The translations under genes were made by a program, and so were the position numbers. This document shows, one piece after another, positions 26,294 through 35,836 of a DNA stretch of 64,000 nt (the first letter of the stretch is position 1; each line of letters begins with the position of its first letter). The notes beneath the pieces are model-generated. The model saw nothing but the letters and a program-made list of their open reading frames with translations. It made no database searches and was not told the origin of the DNA. The DNA comes from Prosthecobacter fusiformis (lineage in GTDB: Bacteria; Verrucomicrobiota; Verrucomicrobiia; Verrucomicrobiales; Verrucomicrobiaceae). Where the stretch lies: assembly GCF_004364345.1 (NCBI RefSeq), contig NZ_SOCA01000001.1, forward strand, positions 558,001-622,000, in the 5' to 3' direction.

Positions 26294-26396
26294 TGAGATT
26301 TTGAACGCCATTGCGGAACAAGACCTTCGTTTAAGTGCAGTATCTTGGGGCCTGCCACCTCCGAAAACATCACTCGGAGAGTGATGAATACTGTAC
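26267..26396. repeat. 130-bp MITE-like element with 29-bp terminal inverted repeats
   Basis: The left arm (26267-26295) and the reverse complement of the right arm (26368-26396) match at 28 of 29 positions. Each arm begins or ends with GTAC and contains an internal palindrome, CATCACTC/GAGTGATG around a 3-base loop, so the arms can fold singly or pair with each other. The 72-base centre has no coding potential. No clear target-site duplication is visible outside the arms; GTAC itself could be one. Either a non-autonomous transposable element or a REP-like element is possible. Confidence 0.75.
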
Positions 26397-26453
26397 CCAG
26401 ACAGAAAAAGTTCGTTAAATCCCGTCGGCTTCAGGAAACTACTCTTGAAAGCC

Positions 26454-26987
26454 ATGTCCCCTGCCGAAGCCGAACAGCACCAGCGTTTCCTGCGCACCCT
26501 CACCGCGCATGAGCCAGCCGTCCGCGCATATGTCCGGCGTCTGGTGCCTTCACGCGCCGATGCCGATGACATCATGCAGGAGGTGGCCATCGTGTTGTGG
26601 GATAAGTTTGGCGAATTTAAAGAAGGCGCAGAATTTCGCCCCTGGGCCTTCAGCATCGCCCGGTTCAAAGTGCTCTCCTGGCTGCGCGACAAAGGCCGCG
26701 ACCGACTCGTCCTCAGTGAGGAGGTCGTGGATCTTATTGCTGAAGAAACGGCCCAGGACGACACCCGCCTGGAGCGTCAGCGCCGCGCCTTGGAATCCTG
26801 CACTCAAAAGCTCGAGCCGGACCAGCGTCATCTCCTCATGCAGGCTTATCAGCCCGCCGCCAGCATCCAGTCCATCGCCACCACCAGCGGACGCACCGTT
26901 GCCGGTTTTTATCAATGGCTGCACCGCATCCGTCGTCTGCTTCAGGACTGCGTGCAGCGTGAGCTCGCCAAGGAGGAACCGTCATGA
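26454..26987 (+). CDS. ECF-type RNA polymerase sigma factor (module A)
   Basis: A 177-residue sigma-70 family factor. I chose the ATG at 26454; a TTG nine bases upstream is also in frame. Region 2 is [45 protein letters not shown], followed by [23 protein letters not shown]. Region 4 is [48 protein letters not shown]. This is the short type common in Planctomycetes and Verrucomicrobia beside FecR-like genes. Its stop overlaps the FecR-LamG start by 4 bases (ATGA), so sigma factor and putative anti-sigma protein are translationally coupled. The promoters it recognises are unknown. Confidence 0.9.
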   Translation: MSPAEAEQHQRFLRTLTAHEPAVRAYVRRLVPSRADADDIMQEVAIVLWDKFGEFKEGAEFRPWAFSIARFKVLSWLRDKGRDRLVLSEEVVDLIAEETAQDDTRLERQRRALESCTQKLEPDQRHLLMQAYQPAASIQSIATTSGRTVAGFYQWLHRIRRLLQDCVQRELAKEEPS

Positions 26988-28438
26988 ACTTTGACGATCT
27001 GGCCAACCGCTACTTGGATGGACAAGCGAGTGCGGAAGAAGTCCGGCAGCTAGAGGAGTTCCTCCTCGCCCAGTCTAGTTCACGCCGCCTCTTTGCCGAT
27101 CTCGCCAATCTCGATTCCGCCCTGGCCGAGCAAGCCGCTGGGTGGGAACCCCAATCGCTGACTCTCCCTGTCAAGCCCATGCGCACCACCACGGCCCGCA
27201 CCTGGCTGGCTGCGGCAGCTGCCCTCACCGTCCTGCTCACCGGCACCTGGTGGTGGCAGTCTGCAACGCAAGTCCATGCGACTGTCGCACGTGGCATTGG
27301 CATCAATGCCTTTCCTCAGGGCATGGAAATTCATGGAAAACATTATTCCATCCAGGCAGGAACCGTCGAGTTCATCACCGCACTTGGAGCGCATGTGGTT
27401 ATCGAGGCTCCAGCTTCCTTCCAGTTTGAATCCGCCCAGCGCCTGCACATGAAACATGGTCGTGTGGCCGCTGATGTACCGCCTTCGGCCAAAGGTTTTA
27501 CCGTCATTACCCCAACCGGAAAAGCCGTGGATCTGGGCACCAAATTTGGCGTGGACGTCCCCCAGCAGGGCCAAGCCGAAATCCACGTCTTCCAGGGTGA
27601 GGTCATCGCCCAGTCCGCCAAAGGTGGCAAACGCCAGAGCCTCCGCGATGGCCAGGCTTACTCCCTCCAGTCCGGGGCTGGTGCCTCACGTGAGATCCGC
27701 TCTGCCGCCTTCATCCAGCCGGATGAAACCCAGTCCCTCCAGGCCGCGCTTTCCTCCGGCCAGCGCAGCCAGTCGGATGCCGCCATTGCCGCCCTGCGCA
27801 AGGATGAGGCCCTCATTGCCCTGCTTGATTTTGAAGATGAAAACCTTCCTCCAGGCACTTTTCGGATGACCCAAGGACGCTGGCCGGGCACCCGCGCGCC
27901 GGAGTTTGTCAACGTGGGTGACCACATGAAGCTCAATGCTGGTGCGGAGCATGCGTGGCCCCAGCTCACCCTTGCCGCCTGGGTCCGACTTGACCGCCTC
28001 GAGTCTCCTTACCAATCCCTTTACCACACCGATGGTTGGGATGAGGACAAGCGCGGCCAGGTGCACTGGATCATCAAGGACGATGCCACCATGCGCCTCG
28101 CCCTAAAGCGCAACACCCTCCCGCCAGACTCCGGTGAAAAGGATGGCTTCCCGGATTCACTCACACCCGTGCTTCCTAAAAACGGCCGCTGGGTCCATGT
28201 CGCCGTCACCTATGATGCGGACGCACGACGCATCCGCTTTTACCTCAATGGCCTCTTTGACAAAGAGTCCCTTCAGGCCACCGCCCACCCGGCCCTCCTC
28301 GGCCCCGCCCAGATCGGCAACTGGAACTCTAAAGACCGCAAGCTCAGCGGACGTGTTGACGAACTTATCCTGTTAGGCCGCACTATGACGGACGCTGAAA
28401 TCCGTGCCTTATTTGACGCAGGAAATCCTTACCATTGA
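26984..28438 (+). CDS. FecR-like/LamG membrane protein, putative anti-sigma sensor (module A)
   Basis: A 484-residue single-pass inner-membrane protein. A short cytoplasmic N-terminus ([27 protein letters not shown]) resembles the sigma-binding part of FecR-type regulators; the membrane helix is about residues 72-91. A FecR domain follows (about 125-215: [42 protein letters not shown]), then a LamG-like jellyroll (about 285-480: [58 protein letters not shown]). FecR family members transmit a periplasmic signal to an ECF sigma factor; LamG folds bind glycans or proteins. A polysaccharide sensor is the natural inference. The PSCyt gene begins 6 bases later. Confidence 0.85.
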   Translation: MNFDDLANRYLDGQASAEEVRQLEEFLLAQSSSRRLFADLANLDSALAEQAAGWEPQSLTLPVKPMRTTTARTWLAAAAALTVLLTGTWWWQSATQVHATVARGIGINAFPQGMEIHGKHYSIQAGTVEFITALGAHVVIEAPASFQFESAQRLHMKHGRVAADVPPSAKGFTVITPTGKAVDLGTKFGVDVPQQGQAEIHVFQGEVIAQSAKGGKRQSLRDGQAYSLQSGAGASREIRSAAFIQPDETQSLQAALSSGQRSQSDAAIAALRKDEALIALLDFEDENLPPGTFRMTQGRWPGTRAPEFVNVGDHMKLNAGAEHAWPQLTLAAWVRLDRLESPYQSLYHTDGWDEDKRGQVHWIIKDDATMRLALKRNTLPPDSGEKDGFPDSLTPVLPKNGRWVHVAVTYDADARRIRFYLNGLFDKESLQATAHPALLGPAQIGNWNSKDRKLSGRVDELILLGRTMTDAEIRALFDAGNPYH

Positions 28439-28444
28439 GACTGC

Positions 28445-31186
28445 ATGATGAAATCCGCCTCCCTCGTCTGGGTCACTCTGACCGCCAGCCTCAGCGCCAC
28501 TCCCGTGGACTTTGTTCGCGAAGTACGCCCCGTGCTTGAGCATCATTGCTATTCCTGTCACGGCCCGGAAAAACAAAAGTCAGGCCTCCGTTTGGATATC
28601 AAATCCGAAGCCCTCAAAGGCGGCGACTCCCACGCGCCCAACATTCTTCCCGGCCAAGCCCAGGACAGCCCACTCATCCAGTTCATCACCACCGATGACG
28701 AAGACATGCAGATGCCTCCCAAAGGCGCACGGCTCTCCACCGCAGAGGTAGCCATCCTCACCCGCTGGATCAATGAAGGCGCAGTTTGGCCGGACGGCGT
28801 GGACCTAGCGAAGAGCGTGGACAAGCGCGACCATTGGTCCTTCAAACCTCTTCCCCCGCAGCAAGGCAGCCTGGATTCCTTTATCACTGCCAAGCTCCAG
28901 GAAAAAGGCCTTAGCCTCTCGCCCCAGGCGGATCGACGCACCCTCATCCGCCGCCTTTACATCGTCCTACACGGCCTGCCGCCTTCGCCTGAAGAGGTCG
29001 AATCCTTCGCTGCCGACAGCGATCCTCGGTCCTATGAAAAACTCGTGGATCGCCTGCTGGCCTCCCCTCGTTATGGCGAGCGCTGGGCACGCCATTGGTT
29101 AGACGTCATCGCTTTTGGTGAGACCCATGGCTTTGAAGTCAATACCCCACGCCCTAACGCCTGGCCGTATCGCGACTACGTCATCAATGCCTTTAACAAC
29201 GACACACCTTATCCCCAGTTCATCATGGAACAGCTCGCCGGAGATGCCGTCGGCACCGATGCCGCCACCGGGTTCATCGTCGCCAATGCAGCTCTGCTCC
29301 CAGGCCAGACCGGCAAAGATGAGGAGTCCAAAGCCAAGGCCCGCCAAGATGAGCTTAACGACATGGTCAGCATTACTGGCGGCGCTTTCCTCGGCCTCAC
29401 CCTTCATTGCGCCCGCTGCCACGATCACAAATTCGACCCCGTTTCCCAGGCCGATTACTACAGCCTCCAGGCCATCTTCAGCGGCGTGCGTCATGGCGAG
29501 CGACCGCTTAAAAGCAAGGAGGCCAGACAGAATGAGGAGGATACCGCCACCCTCCTCCCCCGCCTGACAAAGGCCACCCACCAGCTTCTTCAATATGAGC
29601 CGCTGGCTGCTTCGGGAGCCTTACGTCCTCCGGTTCACTCACACCGTAATGTGGACCGCTTTCCTCCCATTCAAACTCAGAAGCTCCGCTTTACCATCCT
29701 TGCCACATCTCAAAACAACCTCAACGAACCCTGCCTGGATGAACTGGAAATCTACAACACGGCAGGCCGCAATGTCGCCCTCGCAGCCCCCAGTGTAAAA
29801 GTGTCTGCCTCTGGCAGCCGGGGCGGCATTAAGCACCGGCTTGAGCATCTCAACGACGGGCAGTATGGCAATGACCGCAGCTGGATCAGCACCACCAAAG
29901 GCAGCGGTTGGGTGCAGGTGGAATTCGCCCAAAATGAATCCATTGAAGCTGTCGTCTGGGGCCGTGACCGGCTGGATGCTTTCAGTGACCGGCTGCCGGT
30001 AGAATACCTTATCGAAGTCGCTCTAGCCGATGGGACGTGGTATAAAGTCAGTGAGAATAGCGACCGCAAAGCCTATTCCGGCCCCAAAGAAAGACAGCTC
30101 CTCTCAGAGCCCCAAGACCCTGCCCTCGTGGCCGCCTTTCATGCGGCCAAGGGTGAACTCAGCACCTTGGAGGGCCAGCTTCGCACCGCCAAATCGGGTC
30201 CCATGGTCTATGCCGGAAAATTCGAGCAACCTGGCCCCGCCTTCCTGCTCAATCGGGGTGATGTCACCCAGCCGAAACAGGAGGTTCCTCCAGGGGCTGT
30301 TACCGCCATCGGCACCACTTTAAACCTCGCCAGCGACACACCCGAACAACAGCGCCGCATCGCCCTAGCCAAGTGGCTGGCCGATCCTGCCCATCCCCTG
30401 CCTGCCCGTGTCCTTGTGAACCGCCTCTGGCAGCATCATTTTGGCGAAGGCATCGTCAATACCCCCAACGACTTCGGCCGCAACGGTGCCCTTCCCACCC
30501 ATCCCGAACTCCTCTCCTGGCTCGCCTCGGAGTTTATCCGCAGCGGCTGGAGCATCAAGCACATGCAGAAGCTCATCGTCATGAGCCAGACCTGGCGGCA
30601 AAGCAGTGCACCACGCGAAGACGGCCTTTCTGCCGATGCCCAGACTCAGCTCCTCTGGCGCTATCCTCCTCGCCGCATGGAGGCTGAGGCCCTTCACGAT
30701 GCCATGCTTGCCGTCGCAGGCACGCTCGACCTCAAAATGGGTGGCCCTGGTTACAGCGCATTCGCACCTAACAGCAACTACGTTCGTGTCTATGACCCTA
30801 AGCCCTCATTCAGCCCGGAGGACTGGCGGCGCATGATTTACATGACCAAGGTCCGCGTCGCCCAGGACTCCACCTTCGGCAGCTTCGACTGTCCTGATGC
30901 CGGTCAGGCCCAGCCCAAACGTTCGCGCTCCACCACCGCCATCCAGGCACTCAGCCTTTTCAACAGCAGCTTCGTCAATCAGCAGGCGGAGATCTTCGCC
31001 ACACGCATCCTACGCGATGCAGGCCCGGTGCCTGAACAGCAGATCCGGCGCGCCTTCGCCCTCACTACCCAGCGTCAGCCTGGGGAGGATGAAGTCGCCG
31101 CCTGTCAAACCCTCGTTAAAGACCACGGTCTCCCTGCTCTCTGCCGCGTGCTGCTAAATGCCAACGAATTCCTTTTTGTCCCATGA
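28445..31186 (+). CDS. PSCyt1/DUF1549/DUF1553 (PSD1) protein with discoidin-like insert (module A)
   Basis: A 913-residue exported protein with signal peptide ([20 protein letters not shown]). N-terminal cytochrome-like domain: CYSCH (C35, C38, H39) with a MQMPP loop for the distal Met. DUF1549 core (about 130-370) has [33 protein letters not shown] and a second haem-type motif, CARCH (C322, C325, H326). Residues about 413-540 form a discoidin/F5-8C-like beta sandwich. DUF1553 (about 640-910) has [17 protein letters not shown] and the terminal [16 protein letters not shown]. The family is characteristic of Planctomycetes and Verrucomicrobia; the biochemical reaction is not established. It overlaps the DUF1501 gene by 4 bases. 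Confidence 0.9.
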   Translation: MMKSASLVWVTLTASLSATPVDFVREVRPVLEHHCYSCHGPEKQKSGLRLDIKSEALKGGDSHAPNILPGQAQDSPLIQFITTDDEDMQMPPKGARLSTAEVAILTRWINEGAVWPDGVDLAKSVDKRDHWSFKPLPPQQGSLDSFITAKLQEKGLSLSPQADRRTLIRRLYIVLHGLPPSPEEVESFAADSDPRSYEKLVDRLLASPRYGERWARHWLDVIAFGETHGFEVNTPRPNAWPYRDYVINAFNNDTPYPQFIMEQLAGDAVGTDAATGFIVANAALLPGQTGKDEESKAKARQDELNDMVSITGGAFLGLTLHCARCHDHKFDPVSQADYYSLQAIFSGVRHGERPLKSKEARQNEEDTATLLPRLTKATHQLLQYEPLAASGALRPPVHSHRNVDRFPPIQTQKLRFTILATSQNNLNEPCLDELEIYNTAGRNVALAAPSVKVSASGSRGGIKHRLEHLNDGQYGNDRSWISTTKGSGWVQVEFAQNESIEAVVWGRDRLDAFSDRLPVEYLIEVALADGTWYKVSENSDRKAYSGPKERQLLSEPQDPALVAAFHAAKGELSTLEGQLRTAKSGPMVYAGKFEQPGPAFLLNRGDVTQPKQEVPPGAVTAIGTTLNLASDTPEQQRRIALAKWLADPAHPLPARVLVNRLWQHHFGEGIVNTPNDFGRNGALPTHPELLSWLASEFIRSGWSIKHMQKLIVMSQTWRQSSAPREDGLSADAQTQLLWRYPPRRMEAEALHDAMLAVAGTLDLKMGGPGYSAFAPNSNYVRVYDPKPSFSPEDWRRMIYMTKVRVAQDSTFGSFDCPDAGQAQPKRSRSTTAIQALSLFNSSFVNQQAEIFATRILRDAGPVPEQQIRRAFALTTQRQPGEDEVAACQTLVKDHGLPALCRVLLNANEFLFVP

Positions 31187-32649
31187 ATTCCCCACTCTCC
31201 AACAACGGCCTTGGCCTGCTGAACCGGCGCAATTTTCTCTCCAGTGCCGCCGGAATTGGGCTTGCCTCCCTGCTCTCTGAAAACACCGCCCGCGCCACCA
31301 CCCAGGCCATCCGTCCGCTGATACGTCCAGATAATCCGCTTGGCTCCCGCCCCACTCACTTCGCCCCCAAGGCCAAGCGTGTGCTTGTCATTTTCTGCTC
31401 CGGTGCCGTCAGCCACCTGGACTCCTGGGATTGGAAACCGCAGCTTCTCAAGATGGACGGCAAGCCCATGCCAGGGGCCAAGGAAAACTTCCTCACCTTC
31501 CAAGGCGAGAACGGAAACCTAGTTAGGCCACTCTATGACTTCAAACCGCGCGGCCAGACCGGCAAGATGGTGTCCGACCTCTTCCCCCATCTCGCCGCCA
31601 TGGCCGATGACCTCACATTTATTCATTCGATGACGGCTAAATCGAATACCCACGGCCCGGCGGAAAACCAGATGAGCACCGGCTTTATCTTCGATGGTTT
31701 TCCCAGCCTCGGCTCCTGGGTCAGTTACGCCCTCGGCTCCGAAGCCGAAAACCTCCCCGCCTATGTCGCCATCCCGGACCCTCGCGGCGTCCCCCAAGCA
31801 GGTGTCAACAACTGGGGCAATGGTTTTCTCCCCGCCGTCTTCCAGGGCACCGCCTTCAATTCCAGCCGCCCCATTTATAACCTCGCCCGCCCCGAAAAAG
31901 TCTCCGTCGCCAGCGACCTCGCCTCCCGCGATGTCTTGAAATTCCTCAACGAAAAACATCTGGAAAAATTCACGGGGGATACTGAACTCGCCGCCCGCAT
32001 CTCCAGTTATGAGCTTGCCGCCAAAATGCAGCTCTCCGTCCCGGAGGTGAGCGACCTCTCCAAAGAATCCGCCACAACCCTGAAGGCCTATGGCGTGGAT
32101 GATCCGCACCCTGTGAAAAGCGGCTTCGCCAAAAACTGCCTCCTCGCCCGCCGTCTTCTGGAGCGTGGCGTCCGCTGCGTAAAGCTTTATAACGGTGCGT
32201 ATGCCATGGGTGAAGGCATCGGCAACTGGGACGGACACAAAAAGCTCAAGGAGCAGTATGACAAACACGCCCCCATTTTCGACCAACCCTCCGCCGCCCT
32301 CATTCGCGATCTCCGCCAGCGTGGTCTTTTGGAAGACACCCTCGTCGTCTGGTGCACCGAATTCGGCCGCATGCCCACCTTCCAGAAAGGTGCCAGCGGC
32401 CGTGACCACAACCCCCAGGGCTTCACCGTTTGGATGACCGGCGCAGGCGTGAAACCCGGCATCAGCTACGGCTCCACCGACGAGCTCGGCCACAAAGCCG
32501 TGGACAAAATCACCACCATTTACGATCTCCACGCCACCATCCTCCACCTCATGGGCCTGGACCACGAGCGCCTCAGCTACTACCACAACGGCATCGACCG
32601 CCGCCTCACCGATGTGCATGGGCATGTCATCCAGGATATCCTCACGTAG
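31183..32649 (+). CDS. DUF1501 protein, Tat-exported, sulfatase-like fold (module A)
   Basis: A 488-residue protein whose N-terminus, [20 protein letters not shown], resembles a Tat signal (R15, R16). Family segments: [47 protein letters not shown], the [12 protein letters not shown] motif, [60 protein letters not shown] and [30 protein letters not shown]1501 is related to the alkaline phosphatase/sulfatase superfamily and is almost always encoded next to DUF1549/DUF1553 genes. The conserved His and Asp residues suggest metal-dependent hydrolysis of phosphate or sulfate esters, but this is unproven. Coupled to the preceding gene by an ATGA overlap. Confidence 0.92.
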   Translation: MNSPLSNNGLGLLNRRNFLSSAAGIGLASLLSENTARATTQAIRPLIRPDNPLGSRPTHFAPKAKRVLVIFCSGAVSHLDSWDWKPQLLKMDGKPMPGAKENFLTFQGENGNLVRPLYDFKPRGQTGKMVSDLFPHLAAMADDLTFIHSMTAKSNTHGPAENQMSTGFIFDGFPSLGSWVSYALGSEAENLPAYVAIPDPRGVPQAGVNNWGNGFLPAVFQGTAFNSSRPIYNLARPEKVSVASDLASRDVLKFLNEKHLEKFTGDTELAARISSYELAAKMQLSVPEVSDLSKESATTLKAYGVDDPHPVKSGFAKNCLLARRLLERGVRCVKLYNGAYAMGEGIGNWDGHKKLKEQYDKHAPIFDQPSAALIRDLRQRGLLEDTLVVWCTEFGRMPTFQKGASGRDHNPQGFTVWMTGAGVKPGISYGSTDELGHKAVDKITTIYDLHATILHLMGLDHERLSYYHNGIDRRLTDVHGHVIQDILT

Positions 32650-32731
32650 CTCAGGAAATAGGATTTTCCTCCCCCTCTGTAAATTTTCCCTTCTGGACAT
32701 CCCCCGCCGGATCATCTCCAATACCCTTCGC

Positions 32732-33703
32732 ATGATCCGGAATCCTTTATTCGCTGCCGCATTGGCCTGTCTCCTCGGCAGCCTGTCTGCACCTGCCCAA
32801 AACGTGGTGGCACCTGTGACCTCTGAGGAAAAGACGTCTTTTGAATTCAAAGATGGAGACCGCGTGGTCCTCATCGGCAATACGGTCATTGAGCGTGAGC
32901 AGCGGTATGCCACCTTTGAACCCCGCCTCGCCCTGGCTCTCGGCGAAACCAAGGTCACCGTGCGCAATCTCGCCTGGAGTGGCGATACCGTTTACGGCCA
33001 TGCGCGGTCCTACTTTGGCCCGCCTGAGGAGGGTCTGGAGCGCATGACCCAGCATCTGCAACTACTGAAACCCAATGTCGTGCTTCTGTGTTACGGCTCT
33101 GAAATGGCCTTTGAAGGTCTCAAGGACCTGCCCCGCTTCCTCACTGGATACCGCAATCTCCTCTCCCTCATCCGTAAGCAATCTCCAGGCGTGCGCATTA
33201 TCGTCGCCACGCCTCCCCCACTCGAAACGCTGCCCCCGCCGCTGCCGGATCAAACGGATGCCAACAAGCGTCTCTCCAGCTTTCGGGATGCTCTGCGCAA
33301 ATTTGCCGCCGCTCAAAACACCTATTTTGTGGACTGGTTTGAACTCATGGGGGGCATCCCCAAACCTGGCCAGACCTCCAAGCCCCTCACCGAAAACGGT
33401 GTCCACTATACCCGTGAAGGGTATGAAAAACTCAGCACCGTCCTCATTGAAGGACTCGGCTATACCTTTCCTCAGGTCACAAAAACGGAACTCGATCCCC
33501 TCCAGCGCGAAGTCTTGAAAAAAGACGAACTCTTCTTCAACCGCTGGCGTCCGCAAAACGAGACCTACCTCTTCGGCTTCCGCAAACATGAGCAAGGGCA
33601 AAATGCCAAGGAAATCCCCATGTTCGACCCCCTCATTGACCAAGCCGACGCAAAAATCCAAGAACTCAAAGCGGCCATTCTCGCCAGCAAAAAGGCTCTG
33701 TGA
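32732..33703 (+). CDS. SGNH/GDSL-type hydrolase, exported
   Basis: A 323-residue secreted esterase-like protein. The ATG at 32732 gives a signal peptide (MIRNPLFAAALACLLGSLSAPAQ); the frame extends upstream into the DUF1501 gene. SGNH-type features: FKDGDRVVLIGNTVIEREQRYATFE (block I, with the usual Ser apparently replaced in GNTV), VRNLAWSGDTVYG (block II Gly), NVVLLCYGSEMAFEG (block III Asn position altered), and NGVHYTREGYEKLS (block V Asp/His region, with His present). Because the nucleophile is not canonical, enzymatic activity is uncertain. It lies 82 bases after the DUF1501 stop and is probably the last gene of module A. Acetylated or sulfated glycans would be plausible targets. Confidence 0.72.
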   Translation: MIRNPLFAAALACLLGSLSAPAQNVVAPVTSEEKTSFEFKDGDRVVLIGNTVIEREQRYATFEPRLALALGETKVTVRNLAWSGDTVYGHARSYFGPPEEGLERMTQHLQLLKPNVVLLCYGSEMAFEGLKDLPRFLTGYRNLLSLIRKQSPGVRIIVATPPPLETLPPPLPDQTDANKRLSSFRDALRKFAAAQNTYFVDWFELMGGIPKPGQTSKPLTENGVHYTREGYEKLSTVLIEGLGYTFPQVTKTELDPLQREVLKKDELFFNRWRPQNETYLFGFRKHEQGQNAKEIPMFDPLIDQADAKIQELKAAILASKKAL

Positions 33704-33820
33704 ATAATCGCGCTTAATTCTCTCCCAGGCGGGAGCTGCATTTCACTCAGAGGCCAACCCCCAAAAAGCACCCCCAGGCTTGCGTCAGCCGACAATGCCG
33801 CTACTTTCTACACCCCGTCT

Positions 33821-35188
33821 ATGTGGAAAGGTCGTTTTGCCCAAGAAACCAGCCAGCTCGTGCAGAGTTATGGAGAGTCCGTGTCCTTTGACTGGAGGCT
33901 CTATGCGCATGACATCCGTGGCTCCATTGCGCATTCCAAAGGCCTAGTCAAAGCAGGCATCCTGACGGCTGACGAGCAGTCCTCCATTGAAAAAGGCCTC
34001 CTCGAAATCAGGTCTGAGATCGAAGCAGGCAAGTTTGAGTTCAAGACGTCCCTGGAAGACGTACACATGAACATCGAATCCGAGCTGACCCGCCGCATCG
34101 GTCCAGCCGGAGCCAAATTGCACACCGCCCGCAGTCGCAACGACCAGGTGGCCACCGATGTGCGTCTTTATACCCGCGATGCCGTCACGGAAATCGTGGA
34201 CCTCGTCGCCAGCCTGCAGCGTGCCTTAATCGAAGCTGCCGAACGCGCCGGCACCGCCGTGGTCCCAGGATATACCCACCTTCAGCGCGGCCAGCCCGTG
34301 CTCTTCGCTCACCATCTCCTGGCCTATGTGGAAATGCTGGAGCGGGATGCGCAGCGTCTCCTGGATGCCAATGACCGGCTCAATGTCATGCCCCTGGGCT
34401 CAGGTGCCCTGGCTGGCTCCACCATCATTCTGGACCGTGAATACGTGGCCGAGTTGCTCGACTTCGACTCCGTTTCCCAAAACAGCATGGATGCCGTCAG
34501 TGACCGCGACTTTGCTGCCGAAGTCCTGTTTTCCATCGCCCTCTGCGGCGTGCATTTGTCACGCCTGAGCGAGGACATCATCCTCTGGTGCAGTGCCGAA
34601 TTTGGATTCGTCACCCTCAGCGATGCCCACACCACGGGCTCAAGCCTGATGCCGCAGAAGAAAAATCCAGACGTTGCCGAGCTCACGCGTGGCAAGTCTG
34701 GACGCCTTATTGGCAATCTCATGGCCCTGCTCACTCTGCTCAAGGGACTGCCCATGACCTATAACCGGGACATGCAGGAGGACAAAGAACCCCTCTTTGA
34801 TTCTCTCGACACCATTCAGGCCGCCCTCGCCGTCTTTGCTGAAATGATCTCCGGCATGGAGGTGAATGAAACCCGCACCCGCGCCGCCACCAGTGACCCG
34901 ATGCTGCTGGCTACGGATCTGGCCGACTATCTGGTCAATCACGGGGTCCCATTCCGTCAGGCCCACGAAGTCATAGGTAAACTGGTCGCCCATTCCATCG
35001 CCGAAAAAGTCGCCTTTGAAGATATTCCTCTGGCGCAGTATCAGGAATTCTCCCCGGCTTTTGAGGCTGATCTTTTTGACTGTCTCAATCTGGACACCGC
35101 ATTAGCCGCCCGCAAAGGCATCGGTGCCCCTTCACCCAAAAACGTGGCGGCTCAGATCGCCTTCTGGAAAGAAGCCCTCAGCGAATGA
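33821..35188 (+). CDS. argH: Argininosuccinate lyase
   Basis: A 455-residue fumarase-superfamily enzyme for the last step of arginine synthesis: argininosuccinate to arginine plus fumarate. Signature GSSLMPQKKNPD lies near residue 274 and contains the flexible catalytic Ser loop. Other conserved parts are SVSFDWRLYAHDIRGSIAHSKGL, DVHMNIESELTRRIGPAGAKLHTARSRNDQVATD and VVPGYTHLQRGQPVLFAHHLLAYVEML (catalytic His). The length is typical. It overlaps the Nudix gene by 4 bases. No other arginine biosynthesis gene is in the window. Confidence 0.97.
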   Translation: MWKGRFAQETSQLVQSYGESVSFDWRLYAHDIRGSIAHSKGLVKAGILTADEQSSIEKGLLEIRSEIEAGKFEFKTSLEDVHMNIESELTRRIGPAGAKLHTARSRNDQVATDVRLYTRDAVTEIVDLVASLQRALIEAAERAGTAVVPGYTHLQRGQPVLFAHHLLAYVEMLERDAQRLLDANDRLNVMPLGSGALAGSTIILDREYVAELLDFDSVSQNSMDAVSDRDFAAEVLFSIALCGVHLSRLSEDIILWCSAEFGFVTLSDAHTTGSSLMPQKKNPDVAELTRGKSGRLIGNLMALLTLLKGLPMTYNRDMQEDKEPLFDSLDTIQAALAVFAEMISGMEVNETRTRAATSDPMLLATDLADYLVNHGVPFRQAHEVIGKLVAHSIAEKVAFEDIPLAQYQEFSPAFEADLFDCLNLDTALAARKGIGAPSPKNVAAQIAFWKEALSE

Positions 35189-35802
35189 GCCAGGACACGA
35201 CCGACTTCCCACTTTTCAAGGTCGAAGACAGCGACGGATGGCAGCGTGTGTCCTGTGAGCGCCTTTTCGACAATCCACACATCAGTGTGGACAAGGTGGA
35301 ATGTCTGACCCCGCACCGTCAGGAAAAAGCGGTGCCCTGGCTGGTCGTGGAAAGAAAGGCTGCCGTCGCCATCGCTCCGATGACTGAGGACGGCCAATTT
35401 GTCCTCATTTCCCAAGAACGCATACCTGTACAGCAGACACTGTGGGAATTTCCCGCCGGCCAGATTGACGTCCCCCTGGCCGAAATCACCCCAGAAACCG
35501 TTATAGACACCGCCCTGCGGGAGTTGCTGGAAGAAACCGGCTATGCTCTCGCCCCCGGCGGAGTGCTGGAACCGCTCGGTTGGTTCCTTCCTTCGCAAGG
35601 TTTCACCGATGAGCACGTTTATCTATTTCAAGCGAAGCCCGTGTGCGTCGTCAGCCGTCCTACCCCGGATGGAAGCGAGCACATCAGCGACGTGCGCTTG
35701 GTCAGTTCAGAAGAGTTGCGGAGGATGATCGCTGACAATGAGATCACCACCGCCCTGACACTGGCCTTGTATGCGCGGATGGCGGCCAAGGGAACGAATT
35801 GA
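35185..35802 (+). CDS. Nudix hydrolase (ADP-ribose pyrophosphatase-like)
   Basis: A 205-residue hydrolase of nucleoside-diphosphate derivatives. The Nudix helix is visible as ETVIDTALRELLEETGY (ExxxxxxxREUxEExGU). The glycine that begins the box is in FPAGQIDVPLAEITPE, with a longer spacing than the canonical five residues, as in many ADP-sugar pyrophosphatases. The N-terminal strand region has WQRVSCERLFDNPHISVDKVECLTP and the middle has RKAAVAIAPMTEDGQFVLISQERIPVQQTLWEFPAG, the usual hydrophobic and Arg/Gln substrate-shaping segment. Coupled to argH by an ATGA overlap; the functional link between the two is not obvious. Confidence 0.88.
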   Translation: MSQDTTDFPLFKVEDSDGWQRVSCERLFDNPHISVDKVECLTPHRQEKAVPWLVVERKAAVAIAPMTEDGQFVLISQERIPVQQTLWEFPAGQIDVPLAEITPETVIDTALRELLEETGYALAPGGVLEPLGWFLPSQGFTDEHVYLFQAKPVCVVSRPTPDGSEHISDVRLVSSEELRRMIADNEITTALTLALYARMAAKGTN

Positions 35803-35836
35803 GGCGTTGAACTAAACCTCCTAAACTTCACCTGAT

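Noticed and set aside
31519..32967. Minus-strand open frame of 482 codons
   Set aside because: Antisense to the DUF1501 gene, whose motifs are unmistakable; the frame has Gly/Val/Ala-rich low-complexity sequence and no family features.
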